Source: Janthinobacterium lividum (GTDB lineage: Bacteria; Pseudomonadota; Gammaproteobacteria; Burkholderiales; Burkholderiaceae_D). From it: a stretch of DNA of 64,000 nt. The notes beneath the pieces were generated by a model. It was not told the origin of the DNA, made no database searches, and saw only the letters and a list, made by a program, of their open reading frames with translations. The position numbers and the translations under genes are program-made. Positions 8,160 to 17,175 of the stretch are shown here, piece by piece. The DNA lies in contig NZ_CP075583.1 in the NCBI RefSeq assembly GCF_023509035.1, positions 4,898,001 through 4,962,000 of the forward strand, read 5' to 3'. Position 1 is the stretch's first letter. The number at the start of each line of letters is the position of its first letter.

Positions 8160-9617
8160 CTAGGCGCTGGCGCGGATGGTGAAATCGACCCCGACCTCAT
8201 CCCAGAATTCCTGCTCCTTCTCGATCCAGAACGACACCGTAGGATGGTGTGCCACCCAGCCGCGCTTGATATCGAGCTCGATGCGGCTCTTCATGCGCAG
8301 GCGCAGCTCGCTGAAATCGGCCTCGATGCGCGCATGCATGAGCAAAATCGACAGGCGCAGCGCCAGCACGGCCTTGGCGAAATCGGGGTCCGACAGCACT
8401 TCGCCGATCTTGCGCAAGTTACCCTTCTGCGCCAGGATCAGCCGGCTCATGGTCTTCTGTTCGCGCGTCGTAAAGCCGGGCAAGTCCGCGTTTTCCACGA
8501 TGTAGGAGGCGTGCTTGTGGTAGCCCGTCTGCGACACGGCCAGGCCCACTTCGTGCAGCATGCTGCTCCAGCGCAGGCATTTCACCAGGGCGTCGGACGT
8601 GGGCTTGAGCTGCGCATACATGGCCAGTGCCTGCTCGGCCACCCGGCCGGCGCGCTGCTGGTCGATATGGAATTTCTCCATGCACCCCTGCACCGACTGC
8701 TCGCGGCGGTCGCGCTTGGTCGAACGCAGGTACAAATCCCACATCACGCCCATGCGCAAGCCCGCCTCGATCGGCGTCATGACGGGAATGGCCAGTTCGC
8801 GGAACAAGCCAATCAAGATGGCCAGGCCGCCGACGATGGTGCTGGCGCGGTCGGGGCGCAAGCCGGGCATGTCGATGCGGCTGGTGTGACCGAGTTCAAT
8901 GAAGCGGCGCGCCAGCGCATCGAGGCTGGCGCTCGTGAGCAAGCCGTCGCCCAGTTTGTTGCGGGTGATGATGTCGGCGATCGTGCGGATGGTGCCGGAA
9001 GAGCCGTAGGCCGTCTTCCAGTGCTGCGGGCGGTACGGCGGCGCGGCATCCTCGAAATGGCTGCGCGCCGACAGGATGGCCGCTTCGAACGACGGCGCGT
9101 CGATGCGCCCGCCGATGAAGAACGACAGGCTTTGCTTGACGGTGCCCAGGCTGAAGGACTCGACCCTTTCGATATCGTTGCCGCGCCCGAGTATCAGTTC
9201 GGTCGAACCGCCGCCGATATCCATCACCAGCCGACGTTCGCCGGGAATGGCCAGCGCATTGGCCACGCCCATGTAGATCAAGCGCCCCTCTTCCTCGCCC
9301 GAGATGATCTCGATCGGATGGCCGATGGCTTCTTCGGCCAGCGGCAGGAAGACGGCGCCGTTGCGCGCCACGCGCATGGCCGACGTGGCCACCACGCGCA
9401 CGGCATCGAGTTCGAAGCCGGCGAGGATGGCGCGAAAGCGCTGCAAGCAAGCCAGCGCCGCCTGCATGGCCGCCTCGGTCAGGTCACCATTGGCGTCCAG
9501 GCCGGCGGCCAGGCGTATCGGGTCGCGCACGCTCTTGACCACGCGGATCGTGTCGCCATCATGCTTGCCGACGTGTAAACGAAAACTGTTGGACCCCAGG
9601 TCCACCGCTGCATACAT
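8160..9617 (-). CDS. ppx: Exopolyphosphatase / pppGpp phosphohydrolase (Ppx/GppA)
   Basis: A 485-residue ASKHA-fold phosphatase. The N terminus MYAAVDLGSNSFRLHVG is the phosphate-1 motif, VMDIGGGSTELILG is phosphate-2, and a C-terminal HD-like helical domain contains SSMLHEVGLAVSQTGYHKHASY. Such enzymes degrade inorganic polyphosphate processively and often hydrolyse pppGpp; length and the HD domain fit Ppx of betaproteobacteria. I chose ATG 9617 because AGAGG lies 5 nt before it; ATG 9638 has no ribosome site. Three Pho-type heptamers lie about 115 bases upstream, which predicts phosphate-starvation control. No ppk is adjacent in this window. Confidence 0.9.
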   Translation of the reverse strand: MYAAVDLGSNSFRLHVGKHDGDTIRVVKSVRDPIRLAAGLDANGDLTEAAMQAALACLQRFRAILAGFELDAVRVVATSAMRVARNGAVFLPLAEEAIGHPIEIISGEEEGRLIYMGVANALAIPGERRLVMDIGGGSTELILGRGNDIERVESFSLGTVKQSLSFFIGGRIDAPSFEAAILSARSHFEDAAPPYRPQHWKTAYGSSGTIRTIADIITRNKLGDGLLTSASLDALARRFIELGHTSRIDMPGLRPDRASTIVGGLAILIGLFRELAIPVMTPIEAGLRMGVMWDLYLRSTKRDRREQSVQGCMEKFHIDQQRAGRVAEQALAMYAQLKPTSDALVKCLRWSSMLHEVGLAVSQTGYHKHASYIVENADLPGFTTREQKTMSRLILAQKGNLRKIGEVLSDPDFAKAVLALRLSILLMHARIEADFSELRLRMKSRIELDIKRGWVAHHPTVSFWIEKEQEFWDEVGVDFTIRASA

Positions 9618-9715
9618 ACTGGCCTCTTGTCTTGTCATTACTGTGCCAACTGAAAAAGTTGGCAAACTCAGTTGCTAAACTATATAAATCATTTAAACGA
9701 TTTAAAAATCCTACC

Positions 9716-9760
9716 ACACTACCCCCATCGTATGACAGCGGCGTGACAGGATTGTGACAA
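9716..9760 (-). promoter_or_regulatory. Pho-box promoter of ppx
   Basis: On the minus strand toward ppx: TTGTCAC, 4 nt, CTGTCAC, 4 nt, CTGTCAT (9754-9760, 9743-9749, 9732-9738), an exact 11-bp repeat as in PhoB boxes. Ten nt after the last unit comes TAGTGT (9716-9721), a 4/6 match to a -10, the spacing typical when the box replaces the -35. The leader would be roughly 90 nt. The chaA gene on the other side ends here, so ppx is the only plausible target. Confidence 0.75.
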
Positions 9761-9781
9761 GAAGTCGCGCGGCGACGACGT

Positions 9782-10864
9782 TTAAGGCACGATGGTGGTA
9801 AACAAATAGACCGCAAAAATCACCAGGTGCACCGTGCCCTGCATGACCGTGGTGCGGCCCGTGCCCAGCGACAGGGTGGCCACCATCAGCGACAGCAGCA
9901 ACAGCACTGTCGACTTGATATCGAGTCCCAGTGTGATCGTCAGGCCCGTGGCCAGCGACACCACCACCACGGCGGGAATCGTCAGGCCGATGCTGGCCAA
10001 AGCGGAGCCGAGCGCCAGGTTCAGACTCGTTTGCAAACGGTTGGCGCGCGCGGCGCGCACGGCGGCCAGGCCTTCGGGCAGCAGCACGATGGCGGCGATG
10101 ACGATGCCGACCAGGGTTTTCGGCGCGCCCATGGCGGCAATCGCCGTCTCCAGCGCGGGCGCCAGCGACTTGGCCAGCAACACCACGGCGCCCAGGCATA
10201 CCAGCAGCGCGCCGGCGCTGACCCAGGCAACGGTGGGCGTCGGTGGCGCCGCATGCACCTCTTCATCGCCGACGGCTTCCTTGGGCAGGAAGTAATCGCG
10301 GTGGCGCACCGTCTGTACCAGTACAAAGGTGCCATACAGGACCAGCGAGATCACGGCGATGAAGATCAGCTGGCTGGAATTGTAGAAGGGGCCGGCGGCG
10401 CTCGAAGTGTAGTTCGGCAGCACCAGGGTCAGAACGGCGATGGCCGCCAGGGTGGCCAGCGAAGCGCTCACGCCCAGCAGGCCGAAGGTCTGCTCGCGGT
10501 GGCGCCCGGCGCCCAGCAGCAGGCAAATGCCGACGATGCCGTTCAAAATGATCATGATGGCGGCAAATACGGTGTCGCGCGCCAGGCCCGTCGTTTCCGG
10601 ACCGCCGGCCAGCATCAGCGAGACGATCAATGCCACCTCGATCAGGGTCACGGCCAATGCCAGCACCAGGGTGCCATACGGTTCGCCGATGCGGTGCGCC
10701 ACCACTTCAGCGTGGTACACGGCGGCCAGCACGCTGCCGATCAGGCCAGCCACCAGCAATATCTGGTAGGCGCCTCCGACATTGAAGGTGGAACCGAAGA
10801 GGAACAACCAGCCGGCAAGCGGGGCGGCAAGCGGCCATACAGGCAGGGATTTGAGCATTTTCAT
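9782..10864 (-). CDS. chaA: ChaA-type calcium (sodium/potassium)/proton antiporter
   Basis: A 360-residue inner-membrane protein with about 11 hydrophobic segments in two inverted halves, typical of the CaCA superfamily. The first alpha repeat reads GEPYGTLVLALAVTLIEVALIVSLM, with the conserved acidic residue. The second reads IVLLPEGLAAVRAARANRLQTSLNLALGSALASIGLTIP. A charged cytoplasmic loop (HRDYFLPKEAVGDEEVH) separates them. ChaA proteins exchange cytoplasmic Ca2+ or Na+/K+ for protons at alkaline pH. The start could be ATG 10864 or 10858. It is transcribed toward ppx but separated from it by a Pho-type promoter, so it is probably a single-gene unit. Confidence 0.88.
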   Translation of the reverse strand: MKMLKSLPVWPLAAPLAGWLFLFGSTFNVGGAYQILLVAGLIGSVLAAVYHAEVVAHRIGEPYGTLVLALAVTLIEVALIVSLMLAGGPETTGLARDTVFAAIMIILNGIVGICLLLGAGRHREQTFGLLGVSASLATLAAIAVLTLVLPNYTSSAAGPFYNSSQLIFIAVISLVLYGTFVLVQTVRHRDYFLPKEAVGDEEVHAAPPTPTVAWVSAGALLVCLGAVVLLAKSLAPALETAIAAMGAPKTLVGIVIAAIVLLPEGLAAVRAARANRLQTSLNLALGSALASIGLTIPAVVVVSLATGLTITLGLDIKSTVLLLLSLMVATLSLGTGRTTVMQGTVHLVIFAVYLFTTIVP

Positions 10865-11147
10865 TATGGGCCTGGCAAGAGTAAAAAAGAGGGGTGCGGT
10901 GCGGACAGCAAAGGCGAGCCTGGCGTGCGTTCCATAGCATAACTTGCTTAGCTTAAATGAAAGTTAGGGAATGCACACGTTCGGGTGCCGGCGCCTCGCG
11001 CCTCATCACCTTGCTAGAATGCACCTGCTTGCTACCAGTAACTATAGTCCCTTTGGTAACATGCCGTTGCAATTTCCTTGTTTTTTTTGCTTCCGGCTGC
11101 CGTCATAATGCAGGGTCCGCCCTCCAGGCACCGATCAAGGACAGACC

Positions 11148-11486
11148 ATGATTTCAGTAAACAGTACCGCCATGCGTACGTTCATCTTCGCGGGCAGCTT
11201 GCTGTGCGCCGCCGCACATGCGGACACGCCGCCAGCGCCCGAAGCGCAGGTTGATGCAAACTGGGCCACCCCGCCTGCACCTGCCGCAGAGTCAAGGTGG
11301 CAAGACAGCCTGCCACCGGCGCCGCCCGTGGAACCACGCGAAGAAAAGATACTTCCCCGTAGCGAATGGTTCACCGCCGAACCGATGAAAACGCCTGACC
11401 GGCGCTGCGACCCCGGCCTGGACGCCCTGTTCTTGCCCAAGGAATGCGGCAAGGAGCCCAGCTGGCTGGGTTCGCGCAAGAAGTAA
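11148..11486 (+). CDS. Small secreted Pro-rich protein, unknown function
   Basis: 112 residues with a clear cleavable signal peptide (hydrophobic FIFAGSLLCAAAHA followed by DTPPAP), so it is probably periplasmic. The mature part is rich in Pro, Ala and Glu and mostly disordered, ending with a short segment containing two cysteines (RRCDPGLDALFLPKECGK) that could form a disulfide. AAGGA lies 6 nt before the ATG. I do not recognise the family. The 283-base gap before it holds the divergent chaA start, a T8 run at 11081-11088 and a CATAAT (11104-11109) that may be a -10. Confidence 0.65.
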   Translation: MISVNSTAMRTFIFAGSLLCAAAHADTPPAPEAQVDANWATPPAPAAESRWQDSLPPAPPVEPREEKILPRSEWFTAEPMKTPDRRCDPGLDALFLPKECGKEPSWLGSRKK

Positions 11487-11505
11487 GCCGAAGAAGTAAG
11501 CCGAT

Positions 11506-12657
11506 TTAAATATCCAGGGTGCTGGCGCCCTGCGCTTCCACCACCCTGTTGCGGCCGGCCTGCTTGGCCGCCTGCAGCGCCTCGTCGGCCCGCTTGAACA
11601 GGCTGACGGTGCTGTCTTCGGCGCGGATGGTAGTCACGCCCAGGCTGGCCGTCAGCTGCAGCACGGCGCGCTCCGTCTTCACGGGCAGCACTTCGACGGC
11701 GGCGCGGATGCGCTCGGCCACCATCAGCGCATCGGCCAGGGTCGTGCGCGGCAACTGGATGGCGAATTCGGCGCCGCCCAGGCGGCCCATCAGGTCACTG
11801 TCGCGCAGTTGCTGGCGGCAGGTGTCGACGATGGTTTTCAGCACCGCATCGCCCACCGGATGACCATAGCTGTCGTTGACTCTTTTAAAGTGGTCGATAT
11901 TGAGTACCACCAGCGCCGTCGGCAAGCCGGGCCGCCGCGCCAGCGCCATCCATGGCGCCAGCGCCTGGTAAAAGCCGCGCCGATTTGGCACGCCCGTGGC
12001 CGCGTCGAGCACTTCCAGGCGCGCCAGCTCGCCGCCCAGCTTTTCACGCGACAGCAGCAGATAGCCGAAGGCGTTCGTCAGCATCATCAGGTAGAGGGCG
12101 CCGAAGCCGGCCAGCTGCAGCAGCTCCGCGTCAAAAGCGGGAACGGCGGCGGCGAGCACGCCGCGCGCGGCGATCAACAGCGATAGCATGCCCATGCTGA
12201 CGACGAGGAAGCGGCGCAGCATGCTCGCCTCGCGCCACTTCAGGCACAGCGCCGCCACGCCGGCGAGGAAGAAGCCGGCCACGATCAGCGAACCGCCGGC
12301 GCTGCGCAACAGCGGCGCCACGTCGAACAGGTAACAGGCGGCAAACAGCGCCACCGCCAGGCCCAGCGCCGGCAATACATAGCGGCGCCAGCCGCCGCGT
12401 CCGGCCGCCTGCCACAGCGCGCCCGCATCGAGCGCCATGCCGGCAAACAGCAGGCTGTTACCCAGCAAGATGGAAAGGAAATCGGGCAGCACGCCGCGGA
12501 AATACAGCAAGCACCAGGCCACGGCCTGGCATTGCTTGGCGACCGCCCAGGTGGACATGCTGAGCGACTTCTTGCGCTCGTACTCGAAGAAGAACAGGGC
12601 CGCACACAGGCTCAGGTTGCCGAGCGCCAGGGCCAGTACCAGGGTCTTGATATCCAT
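11506..12657 (-). CDS. Membrane GGDEF protein with degenerate GGAEF active site
   Basis: 383 residues: about six or seven membrane segments in the first 200 (MASE-like sensor), then a GGDEF domain beginning at LEVLDAATGVPNRRGF. The domain keeps the metal-binding NIDHFKRVNDSYGH segment and the RDSD inhibitory I-site, but the signature reads RLGGAEFAIQL: the catalytic third residue is Ala instead of Asp/Glu. Mutating this position abolishes synthesis in studied diguanylate cyclases, so this is more likely a c-di-GMP receptor or an inactive regulator. It stands alone between two unrelated small genes. Confidence 0.85.
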   Translation of the reverse strand: MDIKTLVLALALGNLSLCAALFFFEYERKKSLSMSTWAVAKQCQAVAWCLLYFRGVLPDFLSILLGNSLLFAGMALDAGALWQAAGRGGWRRYVLPALGLAVALFAACYLFDVAPLLRSAGGSLIVAGFFLAGVAALCLKWREASMLRRFLVVSMGMLSLLIAARGVLAAAVPAFDAELLQLAGFGALYLMMLTNAFGYLLLSREKLGGELARLEVLDAATGVPNRRGFYQALAPWMALARRPGLPTALVVLNIDHFKRVNDSYGHPVGDAVLKTIVDTCRQQLRDSDLMGRLGGAEFAIQLPRTTLADALMVAERIRAAVEVLPVKTERAVLQLTASLGVTTIRAEDSTVSLFKRADEALQAAKQAGRNRVVEAQGASTLDI

Positions 12658-12694
12658 GGGCTACGCTATCGATGCGCAGGCGCGGCGCGCCAGG

Positions 12695-12970
12695 TCAGAT
12701 TTCGTGTTCGACATTGGTGCTGCCGTCGCCGATCTTGCTGGCCCAGGCCTGCACGAAATACTGCTTTTCCACTTCGCTGGGCGCCTCGTGCCAGAACACG
12801 ATGAGGGTGCCCTTGTGATCGTGGATTTGCGCCACTTTTTCAATGAAGCCGACATTGTCGGCCTGGTCGGCCAGCGCCGCCGAGTAGCCATACACACGCG
12901 TCAAGCGCTCGATGCGGTCAGGCTCCGTAAAACTGTTCGTCGCCGTAATAATGGGGTGATCCAAAAACAT
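12695..12970 (-). CDS. Small conserved-looking cytoplasmic protein, unknown function
   Basis: 91 residues from the ATG at 12970 (GGAG six bases upstream); ATG 12982 is an alternative. It has no signal peptide or membrane segment. Visible features are TEPDRIERLTRVYGYSAAL, an acidic GFIEKVAQIHDHKGTLIVFWHEAPSE stretch that looks like an alpha/beta fold, and EKQYFVQAWASKIGDGS. Third-position GC bias matches its neighbours and supports it as real. I do not recognise the family. A TATAGT on the minus strand near 13019 may be its -10. Confidence 0.55.
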   Translation of the reverse strand: MFLDHPIITATNSFTEPDRIERLTRVYGYSAALADQADNVGFIEKVAQIHDHKGTLIVFWHEAPSEVEKQYFVQAWASKIGDGSTNVEHEI

Positions 12971-13123
12971 GCTTGTCTCCATGGGGCCCGACTGCGCGGC
13001 CGTGCCGCCGCGCGCCACTATACGCATGCTCGGCGCGGATTAATCGGGTATGCTCACGGGAGCTTATCAGATTTCTCTGAATGCAACAAAGCATCTCCCC
13101 AGTCCACTCAGCGAAGTCGTCCC

Positions 13124-13901
13124 ATGCCGGAAAACAGAAGCACCACCCCACTTGCCCCGCAGGTGCATACCTGTGGCGACCGGCGCCGCCTGGAATTTCA
13201 GCCCGGCATGATCCAGAGCGAAATGCTGCTGTCGCGTCCCGACCATCTGCTGTTGCGCTATGCGCGCGCCATGATGTGCTTTACCCTGTTCGTGCCGCGC
13301 CCGCGGCACGTCCTGATGGTGGGCCTTGGCGGCGGCTCGCTGCTGAAATTCTGCCACCGCCACTTGCCCGAGACGCGCATCACGGTGCTGGAATTGCGCG
13401 CCGACGTGATCGCCCTGCGCGAGCAGTTCATGCTGCCGCCCGACGACGCGCGCCTGCGCATCATCGAAACGGACGCTGTCAGCTATATCCGCCAGCATCC
13501 GGGCTGCGCCGACGTTGCTGCTGCTCGACGGCTACGACGAAACGGGCTTGCCGCCCGCCCTGGGCAGCGCGCGCTTTTACGCCGATTGCCTGCGCGCCCT
13601 GCTGCCCGGCGGCGTGCTGGTAGCCAACCTGTTCAGTTATGACGAGCACTACCCTGCCATGCTGGCGCGCCTGATGCTCACCTTCCGCGGCGCCGTGTGC
13701 CACTTCGACGGCATCGCCGGCAATAACCGCATCGTCTTTGCCGCCAAGCCCGAGCAAGGCCAAGGCGCCGGCGGCCGCGCCGTGCGTGTGGTGCGCCTGG
13801 TGCGCTGGCGACGGATGGCCGGCCTGGCCTTCCTGAACCGTTGGCTGCCGGCATGGCAGTTGTGGCGTTTGCGCCGCCAGTCAGGCGCGGGCAGCGACTG
13901 A
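13124..13901 (+). CDS. Spermidine-synthase-like methyltransferase (frameshifted)
   Basis: A 258-residue Rossmann protein after correction. The SAM-binding signature VLMVGLGGGSLLKFCHRH, the acidic strand ITVLELRADVI and DARLRIIETDAVSYI match spermidine synthase-like (SpeE-fold) proteins; the second half begins DVLLLDGYDETGLPPALGSARFY. The two halves are in different frames. The sequence GACGTTGCTG at 13511-13520 becomes GAC-GTG-CTG (D-V-L) if one T at 13515-13516 is removed, restoring one frame. The family includes true aminopropyltransferases and many orphan homologues. This short form lacks an obvious N-terminal beta domain, so polyamine synthesis is not assured. Confidence 0.8.
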
Positions 13902-14055
13902 AAGTCGTCTTCCCCGGCCATAGATTTTGTTGCTTATTAGCAGTGATTTGGTGCAAAATTCGCATGATGGATGTGGTTTATGACAAACTACGGCCTGCGT
14001 GGGGCCGGCAGGCGCCGCCGAACCCAAGTGTCCATGAAGTGAGATAGGAAAAACC

Positions 14056-16935
14056 ATGCTGCGTGGCCGCCTGCCATTGTCGATTTCTGCTGCGGCCGCG
14101 CTGACCTTTGCCTGCGGCGTCAGCGTGACGGCCGTGCTGTTTGCCGCCATCAGCCAGCTCGAATACGACAAGATGAGCCTGAGCCTGCAACAGCGCGCCG
14201 GCGCCAGAGTGGCCGCCATCGAGCAGGGACTCGACGATGCGGTCGAGGTGCTGACCACGACGAACCAGCTGTTTGCCGCCGTCGTGCCCGTCACGCGCCA
14301 ACAGTTCCACGACTTCACCACGCCGCTGCTGCAGCGCCACCCGTTCATCCAGGCCTTCAATTTCCACCGCATCGTGCCGCATGCGCAGCGCGCGGCATTC
14401 GAGGCCGAGCTGCGGCGCATCCTGCCCGATTACGCCATGACGGAAATGCGCGATGGCGTCGTCGTGCCCGCCACGACGCGCGCCAGCTACCTGGTGGTGG
14501 ACTACCTCGTCCCCTTGCAGGGCAACCGCCCCGCCTTCGGCCTGAACGTCAGCCCGAACGGCGTGCTGGCGCGCGCGCTGGAACAGGCGATCATCAGCAG
14601 CCAGACCACCGCCACTGGCCTGCTGGCCCTGGCGCAGGGACCGCAGCAGGGCTTTGTCATCGTGCGCCCCGTGTACCGCCACGGCATGCCCCTGCAGACG
14701 ATACAGCAGCGGCGCGCGGCGCTGATCGGCGATACGGCGGTCATCGTGCGCGCGGGGGAACTGGTGCAGAAAATCCTCGCCGGCGCCGACCTGCTGGGCG
14801 ACTCGCAGCTCGAACTCAGCGTCTACGCCGACGCCGGCGCCGACCCGCGCCAACTGATCTTCCGTCATGGCCAGGCGCCTGCCGACGAAGCGGGCGACGC
14901 CTGGGAATCGCTGCCCCGCTGGCTGCACTTTGCCTACCACAGCCACTATGACCGGGCCTTTGCTTCCGCCGGCCGGCCCTGGCATGTGCGCGTAGTGGCC
15001 CATCCACGCCCCTTCCTGGCCGACCATCTGGGTTCCCTGTTTACCCTGATCACGGGTTTGCTGTTCAGCGTATTGACGGCCGCCTTCGTGCAGTCGCTGA
15101 CGCAGCGCTCGCGCCGCGTGCAACTGCTGGTGGAGCAGCGCACGGCCGACCTCAAGCGCAGCAATGAACTGCTCAGCGCCGACGTGCGGGCGCGCCAGCG
15201 CACGGAGCGCGCCTTGCAGGAAAGCGAGAGGCGCTTCCGCCGCCTGCTGGCCCTGTCTTCGGACTGGTACTGGGAACAGGACGCCAACTTCTGCTTCACC
15301 CACATCACCAGCGGTTTTACGGATAAGTCGAACATGCCGCTGGAACGCTTCATCGGCATGACGCGCTGGGACAACAATCCGGAGATGCGCAATTCGCGCT
15401 GGGGCAAGCAGCATATCGCCAACCTGGAAGCGCACCTGCCCTTTTCCAACCTCGAATATGCGATGCAGGACCGCGATGGCCAGCTGCGCTGGTTCAGCAT
15501 CAATGGCGAACCGCTGTTCAACGACCTGGGCGAATTTCGCGGCTACCGGGGCACAGGTTCCGAAATCACGGAACGCAAGCTGGCCGAGCAGCAAATCCAG
15601 CACATCGCCCACCACGACGTGCTGACGGGCTTGCCCAACCGCGCCCTGCTGCGCGACCGCCTGGCCCAGGCGATGGCCCTGTCGCGCCGCAAGAACCGCG
15701 CATTGTGGGTGCTGTTGATCGACCTCGACCGTTTCAAGTTCGTCAACGACAGCCTCGGCCACAAGGCCGGCGACCTGCTGCTGAAAACCATCGCCACGCG
15801 ACTGCAGGCCAGCCTGCGCGAAAGCGATACGGTGGCGCGCCTGTCGGGCGATGAATTCGTCGCCATCCTGTGCGAACAGGCGGACGAAGTGCTCAGCGGC
15901 GCCATCGTGCAGCGCGTGATGGATGCAGTGGCGCAGCCGGTACTACTCGACGGCAAGGAATTTTTCGTCACCTGCAGCATCGGCGTGGCCGTCTACGACA
16001 TGTCGCGCTACGACTCCCCCGGCGACGTGACATTGAATGGCGAGACGCAGAACCTGATCGAGCAGGCCGACATCGCCATGTACTGCGCCAAGAAACAGGG
16101 CCGCAACAACATCAAGTTCTATACGACGGCCATGAACCAGGCCACCCTGGAGCGCCTGCGCATCGAGACGGCGCTGCGCAACGCGCTCGAACGCGAGCAG
16201 TTCGTGCTGCATTACCAGCCGCAGGTGGACCTGGCCAGCGGGCGCATCGTCGGCGTGGAAGCGCTGCTGCGCTGGCAGCACCCGGACCTGGGCATGGTGG
16301 CGCCGCAGCGCTTCATCGCGCTGGCGGAAGATACGGGCCTGATCGTGCCGATCGGCGCCTGGGTCATGCGCGAAGCGTGCGCGCAGGTGAAACGCTGGCA
16401 TGTGGCGGGACTGGACACGCTGCGCCTGGCCGTGAACCTGTCGGCGCGCCAGTTCAACGAGCCGAACCTGGTCGCATCGATCGCCGAAGTGCTGCTTGAA
16501 ACGGGCTTGCCGCCCGCCTGCCTGGAACTGGAACTGACGGAAAGCCTGTTCATGCACGACGTGGCGCTGGCCGTCAGCCAGCTGCACGACATGAAGGCGC
16601 TGGGCGTACAGCTGTCGATCGACGACTTCGGCACCGGCTATTCCAGCTTCGCCTACCTGCGCACCTTCCCCATCGACGTGCTGAAGATCGACCGCAGTTT
16701 CGTCGGCGACGTGGCGCGCGACGCGGACGACGCGGCCATCGTCGTTTCCATCATCGCCCTGGCACACAATTTAAAACTGCGCGTGGTGGCCGAAGGCGTG
16801 GAAACGGCCGAGCAGCTCGATTACCTGCGCCGCCATGGCTGCGACGAAGCACAAGGCTATTACTTCAGCCACCCGCTGCCCGCGCACGAGGTGGAGGCGC
16901 TGCTGCGGGCGGAAGAAACGCACGTCATGCTGTAG
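14056..16935 (+). CDS. CHASE-PAS-GGDEF-EAL c-di-GMP enzyme
   Basis: 959 residues. Order: membrane segment (about 10-32), periplasmic CHASE sensor (about 45-270; RHPFIQAFNFHRIV, VDYLVPLQGNRPAFGLNV), second membrane segment (about 318-340), short coiled coil, PAS (about 385-505; SSDWYWEQDANF), GGDEF (about 520-690) and EAL (about 700-950). The cyclase signature is RLSGDEF with an RESD I-site five residues before it. The phosphodiesterase motifs are all present: EALLRW, ELTES, DDFGTGYSS, LKIDRSF, VVAEGVET. Both activities are therefore possible, with the EAL half complete. The ligand of the CHASE domain is unknown. Its last 11 bases overlap the convergent zinc-ribbon gene. Confidence 0.93.
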   Translation: MLRGRLPLSISAAAALTFACGVSVTAVLFAAISQLEYDKMSLSLQQRAGARVAAIEQGLDDAVEVLTTTNQLFAAVVPVTRQQFHDFTTPLLQRHPFIQAFNFHRIVPHAQRAAFEAELRRILPDYAMTEMRDGVVVPATTRASYLVVDYLVPLQGNRPAFGLNVSPNGVLARALEQAIISSQTTATGLLALAQGPQQGFVIVRPVYRHGMPLQTIQQRRAALIGDTAVIVRAGELVQKILAGADLLGDSQLELSVYADAGADPRQLIFRHGQAPADEAGDAWESLPRWLHFAYHSHYDRAFASAGRPWHVRVVAHPRPFLADHLGSLFTLITGLLFSVLTAAFVQSLTQRSRRVQLLVEQRTADLKRSNELLSADVRARQRTERALQESERRFRRLLALSSDWYWEQDANFCFTHITSGFTDKSNMPLERFIGMTRWDNNPEMRNSRWGKQHIANLEAHLPFSNLEYAMQDRDGQLRWFSINGEPLFNDLGEFRGYRGTGSEITERKLAEQQIQHIAHHDVLTGLPNRALLRDRLAQAMALSRRKNRALWVLLIDLDRFKFVNDSLGHKAGDLLLKTIATRLQASLRESDTVARLSGDEFVAILCEQADEVLSGAIVQRVMDAVAQPVLLDGKEFFVTCSIGVAVYDMSRYDSPGDVTLNGETQNLIEQADIAMYCAKKQGRNNIKFYTTAMNQATLERLRIETALRNALEREQFVLHYQPQVDLASGRIVGVEALLRWQHPDLGMVAPQRFIALAEDTGLIVPIGAWVMREACAQVKRWHVAGLDTLRLAVNLSARQFNEPNLVASIAEVLLETGLPPACLELELTESLFMHDVALAVSQLHDMKALGVQLSIDDFGTGYSSFAYLRTFPIDVLKIDRSFVGDVARDADDAAIVVSIIALAHNLKLRVVAEGVETAEQLDYLRRHGCDEAQGYYFSHPLPAHEVEALLRAEETHVML

Positions 16936-17158
16936 ACACCGGCGGCACTCTTGCACCCAATTGCAGCTCTTGCCAATCGGGCTCGATGCCAGCCTGCGCC
17001 AGGAATGAGTCCACGTCCGACGCACGGGCCACATCGATGTTCTGCTGCGGATACGCCCACAGCAGATCGCACTCCGTGCAAACGACCACCGCCTGCCCCG
17101 TTTTCTTGACCGTTGCGTGCAGCAGGTCGCCATACTCGCCGCAAGTCGGACATTGCAT
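16925..17158 (-). CDS. Small zinc-ribbon protein
   Basis: 77 residues from the ATG at 17158 (GGAG six bases upstream). It begins MQCPTCGEYG and continues to VVVCTECDLLW, two CxxC knuckles about 23 residues apart, typical of a zinc ribbon. The remaining C-terminal half (SDVDSFLAQAGIEPDWQELQLG) is helical and resembles small metal-binding proteins or antitoxin-like zinc ribbons. Function unknown. It is 2 bases from the stop of the LysR gene upstream on the same strand, and may be cotranscribed with it. Confidence 0.65.
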   Translation of the reverse strand: MQCPTCGEYGDLLHATVKKTGQAVVVCTECDLLWAYPQQNIDVARASDVDSFLAQAGIEPDWQELQLGARVPPVSTA

Positions 17159-17175
17159 GCCTCGCTCCATCATGG

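Noticed and set aside
7560..9578. 672-codon plus-strand frame across the histone-like gene and ppx
   Set aside because: Low-complexity Ala/Leu/Gly reading of the Ala/Lys repeats, then no motifs; both real genes are on the minus strand.
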